Assembly (NCBI RefSeq): GCF_007997035.1
Contig: NZ_VOSS01000022.1
Span: 45,741-109,740, forward strand
Direction of reading: 5' to 3'
DNA length: 64,000 bases
Source: Ralstonia sp. TCR112
GTDB lineage: Bacteria; Pseudomonadota; Gammaproteobacteria; Burkholderiales; Burkholderiaceae
Shown: one piece after another, positions 1-6,273 of the stretch
Layout of the letters: every line of letters begins with the position of its first letter
How positions within the stretch are numbered: position 1 is the first letter of the stretch
The notes under the pieces: model-generated
What the model was told of the DNA's origin: nothing
Databases searched by the model: none
What the model saw: only the letters and a program-made list of their open reading frames with translations
Program-made: the position numbers and the translations under genes

Positions 1-101
1 AGCTCCACCTTGCCACCCAGGTGCGCGCTCAATCGTTTCAGCGGCTGGATGGGCGTCGGGCCGAACGTCAGGGGATAACGGGGAAATCGCTGCAGGTTCA
101 T
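1..101 (-). CDS. acdS: ACC deaminase, N-terminal part (cut by window edge)
   Basis: The minus-strand reading starts at an ATG at 101 and runs off the left edge, so only about 33 residues are visible. They begin [17 protein letters not shown] and continue PLKRL and HLGGKVEL, which is the conserved N-terminus of 1-aminocyclopropane-1-carboxylate deaminase. This PLP enzyme cleaves the plant ethylene precursor ACC to 2-oxobutyrate and ammonia. An AAGGAG ribosome-binding site lies 7 bases upstream of the ATG. The divergent Lrp-type gene next door matches the usual acdR-acdS arrangement, which supports the call. The catalytic lysine lies outside the window. D-cysteine desulfhydrase is a related family, but the neighbour favours ACC deaminase. 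Confidence 0.85.
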   Translation of the reverse strand, partial: MNLQRFPRYPLTFGPTPIQPLKRLSAHLGGKVE

Positions 102-246
102 GAGGTGGCTCCTTCAGTGCCGCAAATGGCGGGATGTCGGAAACCAATGGTACGCAGAACGCCGCGAAATGAGGTTGCAAAGATCGTCTACTATCCAGAA
201 CGGAGCGGGCCGTATATCAGATGAAGAATCTCTTTATTTCTTGAAA

Positions 247-768
247 ATGAAAAAGAGCGAAACAAAATTGCAGGAAGATTCTGACGCGTCGGCAGCTTCG
301 GCGCGCCACGCCTTGGATCGCACCGATCGCGCGATTCTCCGGGCGCTCCAGCGCGATGCGTCCATCTCCAACGTGGCCCTGGCAGCCAAGGTGAACCTCA
401 GCCCGCCGGCCTGCCTGCGCCGCGTGGAACGGCTCAAGGAGCTGGGGCTGATCAAGGGGATTGTTGCGCTGCTGGATCCGCGTGCGCTGGATCTGGGGTC
501 GCTGGTGATGATCGGCGTCGTGCTGGATCGCTCGACGCCGGAATCGTTCACCGCATTCGAGAAGGCGGTGCAGAAGGTGCCCGGCTGCCTGGAGTGCCAC
601 GTCGTGACGGGCGAATTCGATTACTTCATGCTCGTGCGCACGAAAGACAACGAAGGCTACAACCGGCTCCATGCCGAACAGCTGCTGTATCTGCCGGGCG
701 TGCGGCAGATCCGGACGTTCATGGTGCTCAAGCAGGTGCTGTCGACGACGGAACTGCCGGTGGCGTAG
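247..768 (+). CDS. acdR: Lrp/AsnC-family regulator of ACC deaminase
   Basis: A 173-residue Lrp/AsnC protein. After a charged N-terminal tail of about 20 residues, the segment LDRTDRAILRALQRDASISN opens the winged helix-turn-helix, with the recognition part around NLSPPACLRRVERL. The C-terminal half (about residues 90-165) is the RAM ligand-binding domain, with GEFDYFMLV. It is divergent from acdS, the typical position of AcdR, which activates acdS in response to ACC. An in-frame start at 100 would add 49 residues that overlap the acdS promoter and do not look like protein, so the ATG at 247 was chosen. The 145-bp gap to acdS must hold both promoters and the AcdR site. Identification rests on family features plus context. 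Confidence 0.85.
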   Translation: MKKSETKLQEDSDASAASARHALDRTDRAILRALQRDASISNVALAAKVNLSPPACLRRVERLKELGLIKGIVALLDPRALDLGSLVMIGVVLDRSTPESFTAFEKAVQKVPGCLECHVVTGEFDYFMLVRTKDNEGYNRLHAEQLLYLPGVRQIRTFMVLKQVLSTTELPVA

Positions 769-784
769 CCGAGCGGGCGGAGGC

Positions 785-2263
785 TCAGCCCTTGCGCTGT
801 TCCATCAGACGGTTCCACAGCATGCCGGCCCGGTTGCCGCTTCTGCAATACGCGAGGATGGGCTTGGGCAGCGTGTCGACCAATGCGCCGAATGCAGCAA
901 CGTCTGCATCGCCAATGCCGTTCGGCTCGACGGGCAGGTAGCGCGCTTCCAGGCCAAGTTCACGCGCAGCAGCGGCAATGTCCTCGAAGGCGGGCTGGTC
1001 GCTGCTTTCGCCATCCGGGCGGTTGCAGATGACCGAGCGGAAGCCTGCATTGCGGATGGCCTTCAGATCGGCCGGCATGATTTGCCGCGATGCAGTCAAC
1101 CCGCTCGATGCCGTGGCGCGGCACTGCTCGATCGCGCGCTGGAAGCATGCAGCGGCAAAGTCGACATCTTGCTCGGTCGCAAAGCGGCCCAGGCTGATGC
1201 GGACGGTGCGGCCTGCGGCATCGGCATCCAGGCCGATGGCCGTCAGCACGTGCGAGGGCGTGCCCGCGGCAGAGTTGCACGCCGAGGTGGACGACACGGC
1301 GAGGTCGTCGCCCAGCATCATCGGCATGAAGCCGGGCGCGTTGACCGTGAGGCTGAGGGTGTGCGGAATGCGTCGTGCCACATCGGCGTTCTGCACCACG
1401 TCGCCGAGAGCGAGCACCGCTGTCTTCAGCCGCTGGCTCAGCGCAGCAATGCGGGCGGTTTCGTGCTCCAGTTCTGCCGCAGCCAATTCGCACGCCACGC
1501 CCATCCCGACAATCTGATGCGTCGCCAGCGTGCCCGAGCGCAAACCACGCTCGTGGCCGCCGCCGTGGATTTGCGGCGCAATGCGCGAGGCGATGTCGCG
1601 GCGGACATACAGTGCGCCGATTCCCTTGGGGCCATAGACCTTGTGCGCGGACATCGAGAGCATGTCGATGCCGAGCGCGCGCACATCGATCGGCGTCTTG
1701 CCGAGTGCCTGTGCGGCGTCGACGTGGAACAGCGCGCCGGCGGCATGCACGATTTGCGCGATCGCGCCAACGTCGGTCAGCGTGCCCAGCTCGTTGTTCA
1801 CCAGCATGAGCGAGACGAGCCCGGTGTCGGGCGTCATGGCAGTGGCGACGGCTTCAGGCGTCATTTCGCCGTCGCGAGTCGGCGAGAGATACGTCACCGA
1901 ACAGCCGCGCGTCGACAGGTTCGCCATCGTGTCGAGAATGGCCTTGTGTTCGATGCGGCTGGTGATGAGGTGGCGCTTGCCGGTGGCGGCGTCTGCGTAG
2001 CCCTTCAGCGCGAGGTTGTTGGATTCGGTGGCGCCCGACGTCCAGATGATCTCGTCGGCATCGGCGCCGATGAGCGCGGCGACTTGCTCGCGCGCTTGCT
2101 CGACCTTGTTTCGCGCGACGCGGCCGGTCGCATGCGAACTCGACGCCGGGTTGCCGAAGGCGCCTTCCATGCCAAGGCAGGCGGTCATGGCTGCAATCAC
2201 GCGCGGGTCGGCCGGCGTGGTGGCTGCGTAGTCGAGATAGTGCAGGGTGTTGCTGTCGCTCAT
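785..2263 (-). CDS. cysteine desulfurase fused to a C-terminal PTP-like (DUF442/TIGR01244) domain
   Basis: A 492-residue protein on the minus strand. Residues 1-385 are a class V aminotransferase-fold cysteine desulfurase of the NifS/IscS type: LDYAATTP at the start, IEH (His106), VDAAQ (180s), the PLP lysine in SMSAHKVYG (Lys208) and the catalytic cysteine in STSACNSA (Cys329). Such enzymes take sulfur from cysteine for Fe-S clusters or thio-modification. Residues about 390-490 form a second domain with NRPDGE and a CX5R loop, CRSGNRAG (Cys473-Arg479), matching the DUF442/TIGR01244 phosphatase or sulfur-transferase family. The fusion is continuous, with no stop between the domains. The ATG at 2263 is used; an upstream in-frame start would add a non-conserved leader. 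A Lrp-type regulator is divergent to it. Confidence 0.88.
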   Translation of the reverse strand: MSDSNTLHYLDYAATTPADPRVIAAMTACLGMEGAFGNPASSSHATGRVARNKVEQAREQVAALIGADADEIIWTSGATESNNLALKGYADAATGKRHLITSRIEHKAILDTMANLSTRGCSVTYLSPTRDGEMTPEAVATAMTPDTGLVSLMLVNNELGTLTDVGAIAQIVHAAGALFHVDAAQALGKTPIDVRALGIDMLSMSAHKVYGPKGIGALYVRRDIASRIAPQIHGGGHERGLRSGTLATHQIVGMGVACELAAAELEHETARIAALSQRLKTAVLALGDVVQNADVARRIPHTLSLTVNAPGFMPMMLGDDLAVSSTSACNSAAGTPSHVLTAIGLDADAAGRTVRISLGRFATEQDVDFAAACFQRAIEQCRATASSGLTASRQIMPADLKAIRNAGFRSVICNRPDGESSDQPAFEDIAAAARELGLEARYLPVEPNGIGDADVAAFGALVDTLPKPILAYCRSGNRAGMLWNRLMEQRKG

Positions 2264-2356
2264 TTCGTTTCTGTGCTGCGGTGGAGGCAGCGAAAATGAT
2301 ACGGCGGACAGCCCAGAAAAATAATTCAAAGTTTCCTGGGAAAACCTCGATGTGAC

Positions 2357-2369
2357 GGGAAATATTCCC
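2357..2369. promoter_or_regulatory. dyad GGGAA-N3-TTCCC between desulfurase and Lrp-type gene
   Basis: GGGAAATATTCCC lies in an AT-rich 145-bp gap between the divergent desulfurase (start 2263) and Lrp/AsnC gene (start 2409), 40 bases before the regulator's ATG. Lrp-family proteins bind AT-rich dyads of this kind, so it is a plausible autoregulatory or shared operator. That role is inferred from sequence symmetry and position only. Confidence 0.4.
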
Positions 2370-2408
2370 TAAAATTCGGCATCTATAGAAATAACTTCCT
2401 ATGCCGAA

Positions 2409-2879
2409 ATGGACGCCATTGACCGCGAACTACTGAGGCTGTTGCAGGCCGATGCGACGCTGCCCATCGCAGAGCTAGCGCAGCGCGTGAATCTCTCGCA
2501 AACGCCGTGCTGGAAGCGGGTGCAGCGGCTCAAGGACACGGGCGTCATCCGCGCCCAGGTGGCGCTGTGCGACGCGCGCAAGCTGGGCGTCGGCACCACG
2601 GTGTTCGTGGCCGTCCGCACCGATCAACACACCGAGAAATGGGCGCAGCGTTTCACGCAGGTGGTGCGCGATATGCCCGAAGTGGTGGAGGTCTACCGCA
2701 TGAGCGGCGAGATGGACTATCTGCTGCGCGTTGCGGTAGCCGGCATCGAAGACTACGACCGCGTGTACAAGCACCTCATCAAGTCCGTGCCGCTGTCGGA
2801 TGTGAGTTCATCGTTTTCGATGGAGCAGATCAAGTATTCGACAGCGCTGCCGGTGCGGGATGGGGGGCAGGGGGAGTGA
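2409..2879 (+). CDS. Lrp/AsnC-family transcriptional regulator
   Basis: A 156-residue Lrp/AsnC protein. MDAIDRELLRLLQADATLP begins the N-terminal helix-turn-helix, followed by the family signature around NLSQTPCWKRVQRLKDTG. The C-terminal RAM domain contains GEMDYLLRV and ends in SSFSMEQIKYSTALP, the usual tail of this subfamily. It is divergent to the cysteine desulfurase fusion, so it probably controls that gene, perhaps in response to cysteine; the effector is not visible from sequence. The ATG at 2409 starts directly at the conserved region. A nearby ATG at 2401 is in another frame. Confidence 0.85.
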   Translation: MDAIDRELLRLLQADATLPIAELAQRVNLSQTPCWKRVQRLKDTGVIRAQVALCDARKLGVGTTVFVAVRTDQHTEKWAQRFTQVVRDMPEVVEVYRMSGEMDYLLRVAVAGIEDYDRVYKHLIKSVPLSDVSSSFSMEQIKYSTALPVRDGGQGE

Positions 2880-2934
2880 GGGCTGGGGTGGCGCGCCTGA
2901 CAGGTGGCTGTATCGCGGCTGAACGTGGGGCTCT

Positions 2935-3078
2935 TCAGTGCTCCCGCATCCAGCGTTCAACAAGCTCCGCCGGAATCGCCTGAAACACCTCATCAAAGCG
3001 CTTGCCGGTCAGTCGTTCGGCTTGCTTGAGCAGAAGCGCCACAGGGCTGCTCGGCTCATGGGCCTCAAACCAAAAGCG
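2935..3078 (-). pseudogene. tssA: C-terminal remnant of T6SS protein TssA (ImpA)
   Basis: Only about the last 47 residues survive, reading RFWFEAHEPSSPVALLLKQA followed by ERLTGKRF and ending in ERWMREH before a TGA at 2935-2937. The EPSSPV-LLL-QAERL-GKRF pattern is the conserved C-terminus of TssA-type proteins, which cap and organise the growing T6SS sheath. Upstream on its own strand the reading is simply antisense to the tssB fragment, so the rest of the gene is gone. No start codon or ribosome-binding site remains. The head-to-head junction with tssB lies at about 3078. I am fairly but not fully sure of TssA, because the fragment is short. Confidence 0.65.
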
Positions 3079-3222
3079 ATGAAGCCGCGCGTAGCGTTTG
3101 CCGTGAACAACACGCTCACGGGCGAAGGCCAATTGATGGTCGACATGACCTTCGAGAGCATCGAAGACTTCTCGCCCGCTGCCGTGGCCGGCAAGGTCGA
3201 TGCGCTCAAGCAACTGCTCGAT
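3079..3222 (+). pseudogene. tssB: internal remnant of T6SS sheath protein TssB (VipA)
   Basis: About 48 residues from the C-terminal half of TssB survive: MKPRVAFAVNNTLTGEGQL, then MVDMTFESIEDFSPAAV, ending VDALKQLLD. The xPRVAF-V-N-L, SIEDFSP and KV-L-LL blocks are diagnostic of TssB, the small subunit of the contractile sheath. The N-terminal third is missing, replaced by the opposite-strand tssA tail. The C-terminus is replaced by tssM sequence in another frame at about 3220. It has no plausible promoter or ribosome-binding site and must be non-functional. Confidence 0.8.
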
Positions 3223-3922
3223 CGGGCAGATGAATGCGGTCATCGGCGAGAGCTGCCGCAGCGCCATCGACGGCAAATACCCCTTCACGCCGACGTCGAA
3301 CCAGGACGTGGACACAGAAGACTTTGCGCGTGTCTTCGCCAGCGGCGGTGTGCTGGATGACTTTTTCCAGAAGGTCTTGGCGCCGCATGTGGACACCACC
3401 ATTTCGCCATGGCGCTACAAACTGACTGCTCCGGATGTACCTCCGGTTGCCGGCCCCAGCCTTGTTCCGTTCCAACGCGCCAGGGAAATCCGCGAGATGT
3501 TTTTTCGCGACCCTGGTGCCAAGAAGATGGCGTGGAAAGTCGATTTGAAGGTGGTCGAACTGGACCCGGAAATCGTAGAGCTGACGATGGACTTCGACGG
3601 CCAGAGCCAACGCTACGTCCACGGCCCAGTGATTCCGCTCAAGGTGACGTGGCCGGGGCCGCGTGGCGGGCAGGGCGTGGAAATCGCGGCCAACCCGCGT
3701 GTTCGGCCCGAGACGTCCTCGCTCATCGCCAACGGCCCGTGGGCCATGATGCGCGTGATTGCCAAGGGCAAGCTGGACAACTCGGCGTCGCCCAGCCACT
3801 TTGTGGCTGAGTACGATTTCGACGGGCGTAAGGCAAAACTTGATGTCAACACCGGCAGTCAGGCCAATCCGTGGACGACTGGGTTGCTGCAGGGCTTTCA
3901 GTGTCCGGGGAGGTCGGGGTGA
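3221..3922 (+). pseudogene. tssM: C-terminal remnant of T6SS inner-membrane protein TssM (IcmF)
   Basis: About 233 residues of the TssM C-terminal periplasmic region, starting IGQMNAVIGESCRSAIDGKY and continuing with FARVFASGGVLDDFFQKVL, PFQRAREIREMFF, the YVHGP block, WPGPRGG and a final FQCPG. This order is that of the IcmF/TssM C-terminal domain that contacts TssJ. Intact TssM has over 1,000 residues with N-terminal membrane helices and an NTPase domain, all absent here. The fragment joins the tssB piece out of frame at about 3220. Its stop overlaps the start of tssL by one base (TGATG), which preserves the ancestral tssM-tssL coupling. Confidence 0.85.
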
Positions 3923-5130
3923 TGGATCACCGGTCACAGTCGAAGAACCACATCCTTCGCCTCGCCCAACCGCTGTTTTGGTTGCTGGCTGAGCTGTCGC
4001 CTGAGCTGGAGTCGGCGGCGCGGCTGGATGCCCTCCGATCGGAGGCCCGCACACGGTTGAGGACCTTCAAGAAGGCCTCCCTGGCAGCAGCAATCCATGC
4101 CGACAGCATCGAGGCGGTGCATTACTGCTTTTGCGCCGCCATCGACCAAGCTGGGAGCCAAGTGCGCGGTCGCACGAACAGCCTGCGTGGCGTCTGGCTC
4201 CAACATGGATTGCTCGCGGAGTTCTACTACGAAAACGCCTGCGGTCAACACTGCCGTGGATGGATCGAAAAACTCCAGCAAACACCGAACGCCAGCGCAA
4301 ACGCGCTGGAAGTGATTGCCGAGCTGACGGAGCGCGGCCTTCGTGATGAGCGCGGCTTGCCATTACCGAAGATCGCGCTGCCAGCGCGCCGCCAGCTCGC
4401 ATCCACGACGGCGGACATTCCCCACATCACCCATGAACGTTGGATACCGGAATGGCCCGGGCCCGTCAACAAACCTCTACCTGAAGTGGTGTTTCTGCGA
4501 GAAGCGCCTCCGGAACGGTCTTGGCTGCCTATAGTTGTTGTCGTCATCGGGCTCATCGTGACAGGGATCGTGCTCGGCATGACGTTTATGCTCCGCCGCC
4601 AGCATCAACACAATCAAGCGCTGGTTGCGAAGGTGGAGGCACTGTCCGCGCAATTAGCCAAGCAGCGTGAGACGTTGGCGGATCGCATTGCGCGCGCGTT
4701 GGCCCAGGAGACCGGGACGGCCCCGGTCGGCATCAGCACAAAAGAGGATCGGATCTATCTCGCCTTCAATAGCGACGAAGGTTTCGCCTCCGGGCGAGCC
4801 GACCTTATGCCGATGCTCGCGCGTCAGCTCGACCGGCTCGCTACTGCGCTTGCGGACACGCGCGGCAAGATTACCGTTCTTGGGCATACCGACGATGCCC
4901 CCGGACCGCGCGATCGCATGGAGTCGAACCTCGCGCTGTCAACCGCACGCGCCGCGGGGGTCGCGCGGCATTTGCAAGAGCGCGGGATCGCTTCGGACCG
5001 CTTGTCCATCATTGGCCGTGGCGTGAAAGATCCCGTTGGAGATAATCGCACCGTCGCGGGTAGGGCGTTGAACCGACGCGTGGAGATCGTTCTTGAAAGC
5101 GCGCCGACTTCGCAGCCAACAAGCCCTTAG
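3922..5130 (+). CDS. tssL: T6SS protein TssL with C-terminal OmpA-like peptidoglycan-binding domain (orphaned)
   Basis: A 402-residue protein. The N-terminal 200 residues are a divergent DotU/TssL cytoplasmic domain (PLFWLLAEL, a FKKASLAAA stretch, then EAVHYCFCAAIDQ). A single membrane helix follows (SWLPIVVVVIGLIVTGIVLG) and then a C-terminal OmpA-family domain with TVLGHTDDAPG, NLALSTARA and GRALNRRVEI. The OmpA extension is known from evolved TssL proteins, which anchor the T6SS to peptidoglycan. The ORF appears full-length and undamaged, but tssB and tssM are only fragments and no other T6SS gene is nearby. Unless a second T6SS elsewhere supplies partners, it should be functionless. The ATG at 3922 overlaps the tssM stop. 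Confidence 0.8.
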   Translation: MDHRSQSKNHILRLAQPLFWLLAELSPELESAARLDALRSEARTRLRTFKKASLAAAIHADSIEAVHYCFCAAIDQAGSQVRGRTNSLRGVWLQHGLLAEFYYENACGQHCRGWIEKLQQTPNASANALEVIAELTERGLRDERGLPLPKIALPARRQLASTTADIPHITHERWIPEWPGPVNKPLPEVVFLREAPPERSWLPIVVVVIGLIVTGIVLGMTFMLRRQHQHNQALVAKVEALSAQLAKQRETLADRIARALAQETGTAPVGISTKEDRIYLAFNSDEGFASGRADLMPMLARQLDRLATALADTRGKITVLGHTDDAPGPRDRMESNLALSTARAAGVARHLQERGIASDRLSIIGRGVKDPVGDNRTVAGRALNRRVEIVLESAPTSQPTSP

Positions 5131-5155
5131 CGATAGCTGGCAAGGAGACTAATCT

Positions 5156-5257
5156 GTGGGGCGAGCAGGGGGAGCAGTGGCGTTGATGGTCAAGCGAGAT
5201 CGTGGAAAACGTGCCAAGGATGAACTTTGGTCACACTTTCCCGCGCTCACTTGTTAA
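5156..5257 (+). CDS. possible 33-residue ORF or truncated gene downstream of tssL
   Basis: A GTG at 5156, preceded 8 bases upstream by AAGGAG, opens a short ORF that begins VGRAGGAVALMVKRDRGKRA and ends at a TAA at 5255-5257. The good ribosome-binding site suggests the 5' end of a further gene of the deleted T6SS locus, truncated before tRNA-Arg. I do not recognise the product, and it may be spurious. Confidence 0.25.
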   Translation: MGRAGGAVALMVKRDRGKRAKDELWSHFPALTC

Positions 5258-5306
5258 ACCGCCGCAGTGACGCTTAACGCAGCTGCTTCATCCACAAAGG
5301 TGTTTT

Positions 5307-5383
5307 TGGCCTGCCCAGAGGGATTCGAACCCCCGACCGTCGGCTTAGAAGGCCGATGCTCTATCCAACTGAGCTATGGGCAG
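5307..5383 (-). tRNA. tRNA-Arg (anticodon TCT)
   Basis: On the minus strand CTGCCCA pairs with TGGGCAG to give a 7-bp acceptor stem, followed by discriminator G and an encoded CCA (77 nt in all). The anticodon stem TCGGC/GCCGA carries the loop CTTCTAA, giving anticodon TCT for AGA/AGG arginine codons. The D-arm (AGCTCAGTTGGATAGAG) and the T-loop TTCGAAT are canonical. Its 3' end faces the decayed T6SS region, a common side for integration, but no direct-repeat attachment copy was seen. Confidence 0.97.
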
Positions 5384-5479
5384 ATATGCAGATGTGCAGG
5401 GCCGCCCAGGCATACCAAAAACGTGCGGCCTCCGGTGCCTGGGAGGCCGCGATTCTAACAGATGGGATGTTGCGCCGCG

Positions 5480-5677
5480 CTAATGCTGGGGCGGGATTTC
5501 CGGCGGTAGCTCCCCGGGTGGCAGTTCGATTGGAGGCGTTTGTGGTTCGGGGTCGTGCACCGGGTCGTGGGCCGGTTCATCGGGCGGCGGCATTTCCGGC
5601 GGCGGGTGCGGGGGCTGTTCGGGCGGCTGCGGTGGCGTGATGTGGGCGCGCTTGGTCAGATCGGGCGAAGCGGGCAT
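5480..5677 (-). CDS. small proline-rich protein
   Basis: A 65-residue ORF with a GGAGG ribosome-binding site about 7 bases before the ATG at 5677. After a short start (MPASPDLTKRAH) the protein is almost entirely proline, glutamate, aspartate and histidine, with PPP- and PPE-type repeats including PPPDEP, ending PPEIPPQH. It has no membrane segment or signal peptide and should be disordered. The same frame runs open upstream to 6064 without ribosome-binding support, so the short form is preferred. A second, similar protein lies at 42105-42239. I do not recognise a family; function unknown. Confidence 0.55.
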   Translation of the reverse strand: MPASPDLTKRAHITPPQPPEQPPHPPPEMPPPDEPAHDPVHDPEPQTPPIELPPGELPPEIPPQH

Positions 5678-5779
5678 GGGCTGCCTCCATACATGGGTCG
5701 AATTCGGGGTTTGCCCTAATCGAGCCCGCAAGCGTCGTTCCTGCGCATCATCCGAAAGGTCATATACCCAAAATGCGTA

Positions 5780-5795
5780 CCCCCCAATTGGGGGG
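5780..5795. repeat. perfect 16-bp palindrome C6-AATT-G6 in a 372-bp gene-free gap
   Basis: CCCCCC-AATT-GGGGGG is a perfect palindrome followed by ATTTTT, near the middle of the gap 5678-6049. I see no convincing gene in that gap. The four-base centre is at the limit for an RNA hairpin, so it could be a weak terminator or a protein-binding dyad. The rest of the gap shows no clear promoter or RNA gene, apart from a good GGAGG before the next ATG at 6050. Confidence 0.5.
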
Positions 5796-6049
5796 ATTTT
5801 TGGTACATTTCGTGGCGTCGGGTAGTGCCACACAACAATAACGTTCCATTCGAAATTCCGCGCAATGACGCGGAACACCGTGCCTACGCACGCCAAACGG
5901 GCGTGACGAAGCCTTTTCGGTTCCGACCAGACGGGAAATGAGGGAGTCTTGTTTGGGCAGCCATGGAGCGATCCATGGGGCTGCTGCGTTTTGCCATGGC
6001 TGCAGGGGGCCGGGCGATGCGCTAGCCATGGGGCAGGGAGGAAATCAGA

Positions 6050-6253
6050 ATGAGCACACGTCACGCACGACGCCCGGCAGGGTCGTCACGCACCTCTTAC
6101 ATCCGTAGCGCCCAGAGCGGGCGCATCGGCGATCGTTCCAACGCCGGCGATCATCGCCTGCCGCCCAGCGGCGTGCCGCGCATGCTGCTGTGGCTGCTGG
6201 CCGCGACGGTCCTCTTCGCGGTGGCGAATTACACGCTGAAGCTGTTCGGCTGA
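6050..6253 (+). CDS. small single-span membrane protein
   Basis: A 67-residue ORF with a GGAGG ribosome-binding site 9 bases before the ATG. The first 43 residues are basic and rich in Ser and Arg (MSTRHARRPAGSSRTSY and so on). The last 24 form one hydrophobic helix (MLLWLLAATVLFAVANYTLK) ending FG, so it should be a C-terminally anchored inner-membrane protein with a positively charged cytoplasmic tail. No family is recognised. The start context and the clear helix make it a believable gene rather than a chance ORF. Confidence 0.6.
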   Translation: MSTRHARRPAGSSRTSYIRSAQSGRIGDRSNAGDHRLPPSGVPRMLLWLLAATVLFAVANYTLKLFG

Positions 6254-6273
6254 CGCAAGGCCGGCTCGCCGCT

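Noticed and set aside
671..2299. 542-codon open frame on the plus strand
   Set aside because: It is antisense to the cysteine desulfurase fusion, which has all the catalytic motifs.
5258..5310. Attachment-site duplicate of the tRNA-Arg 3' end
   Set aside because: No second copy of the tRNA 3' sequence was found on the T6SS side, so integration at this tRNA is not shown.
5678..6064. N-terminal extension of the proline-rich protein to 194 residues
   Set aside because: The extension has no ribosome-binding site at its start, spans the C6-AATT-G6 palindrome and looks non-coding; the 65-residue form has a good site.
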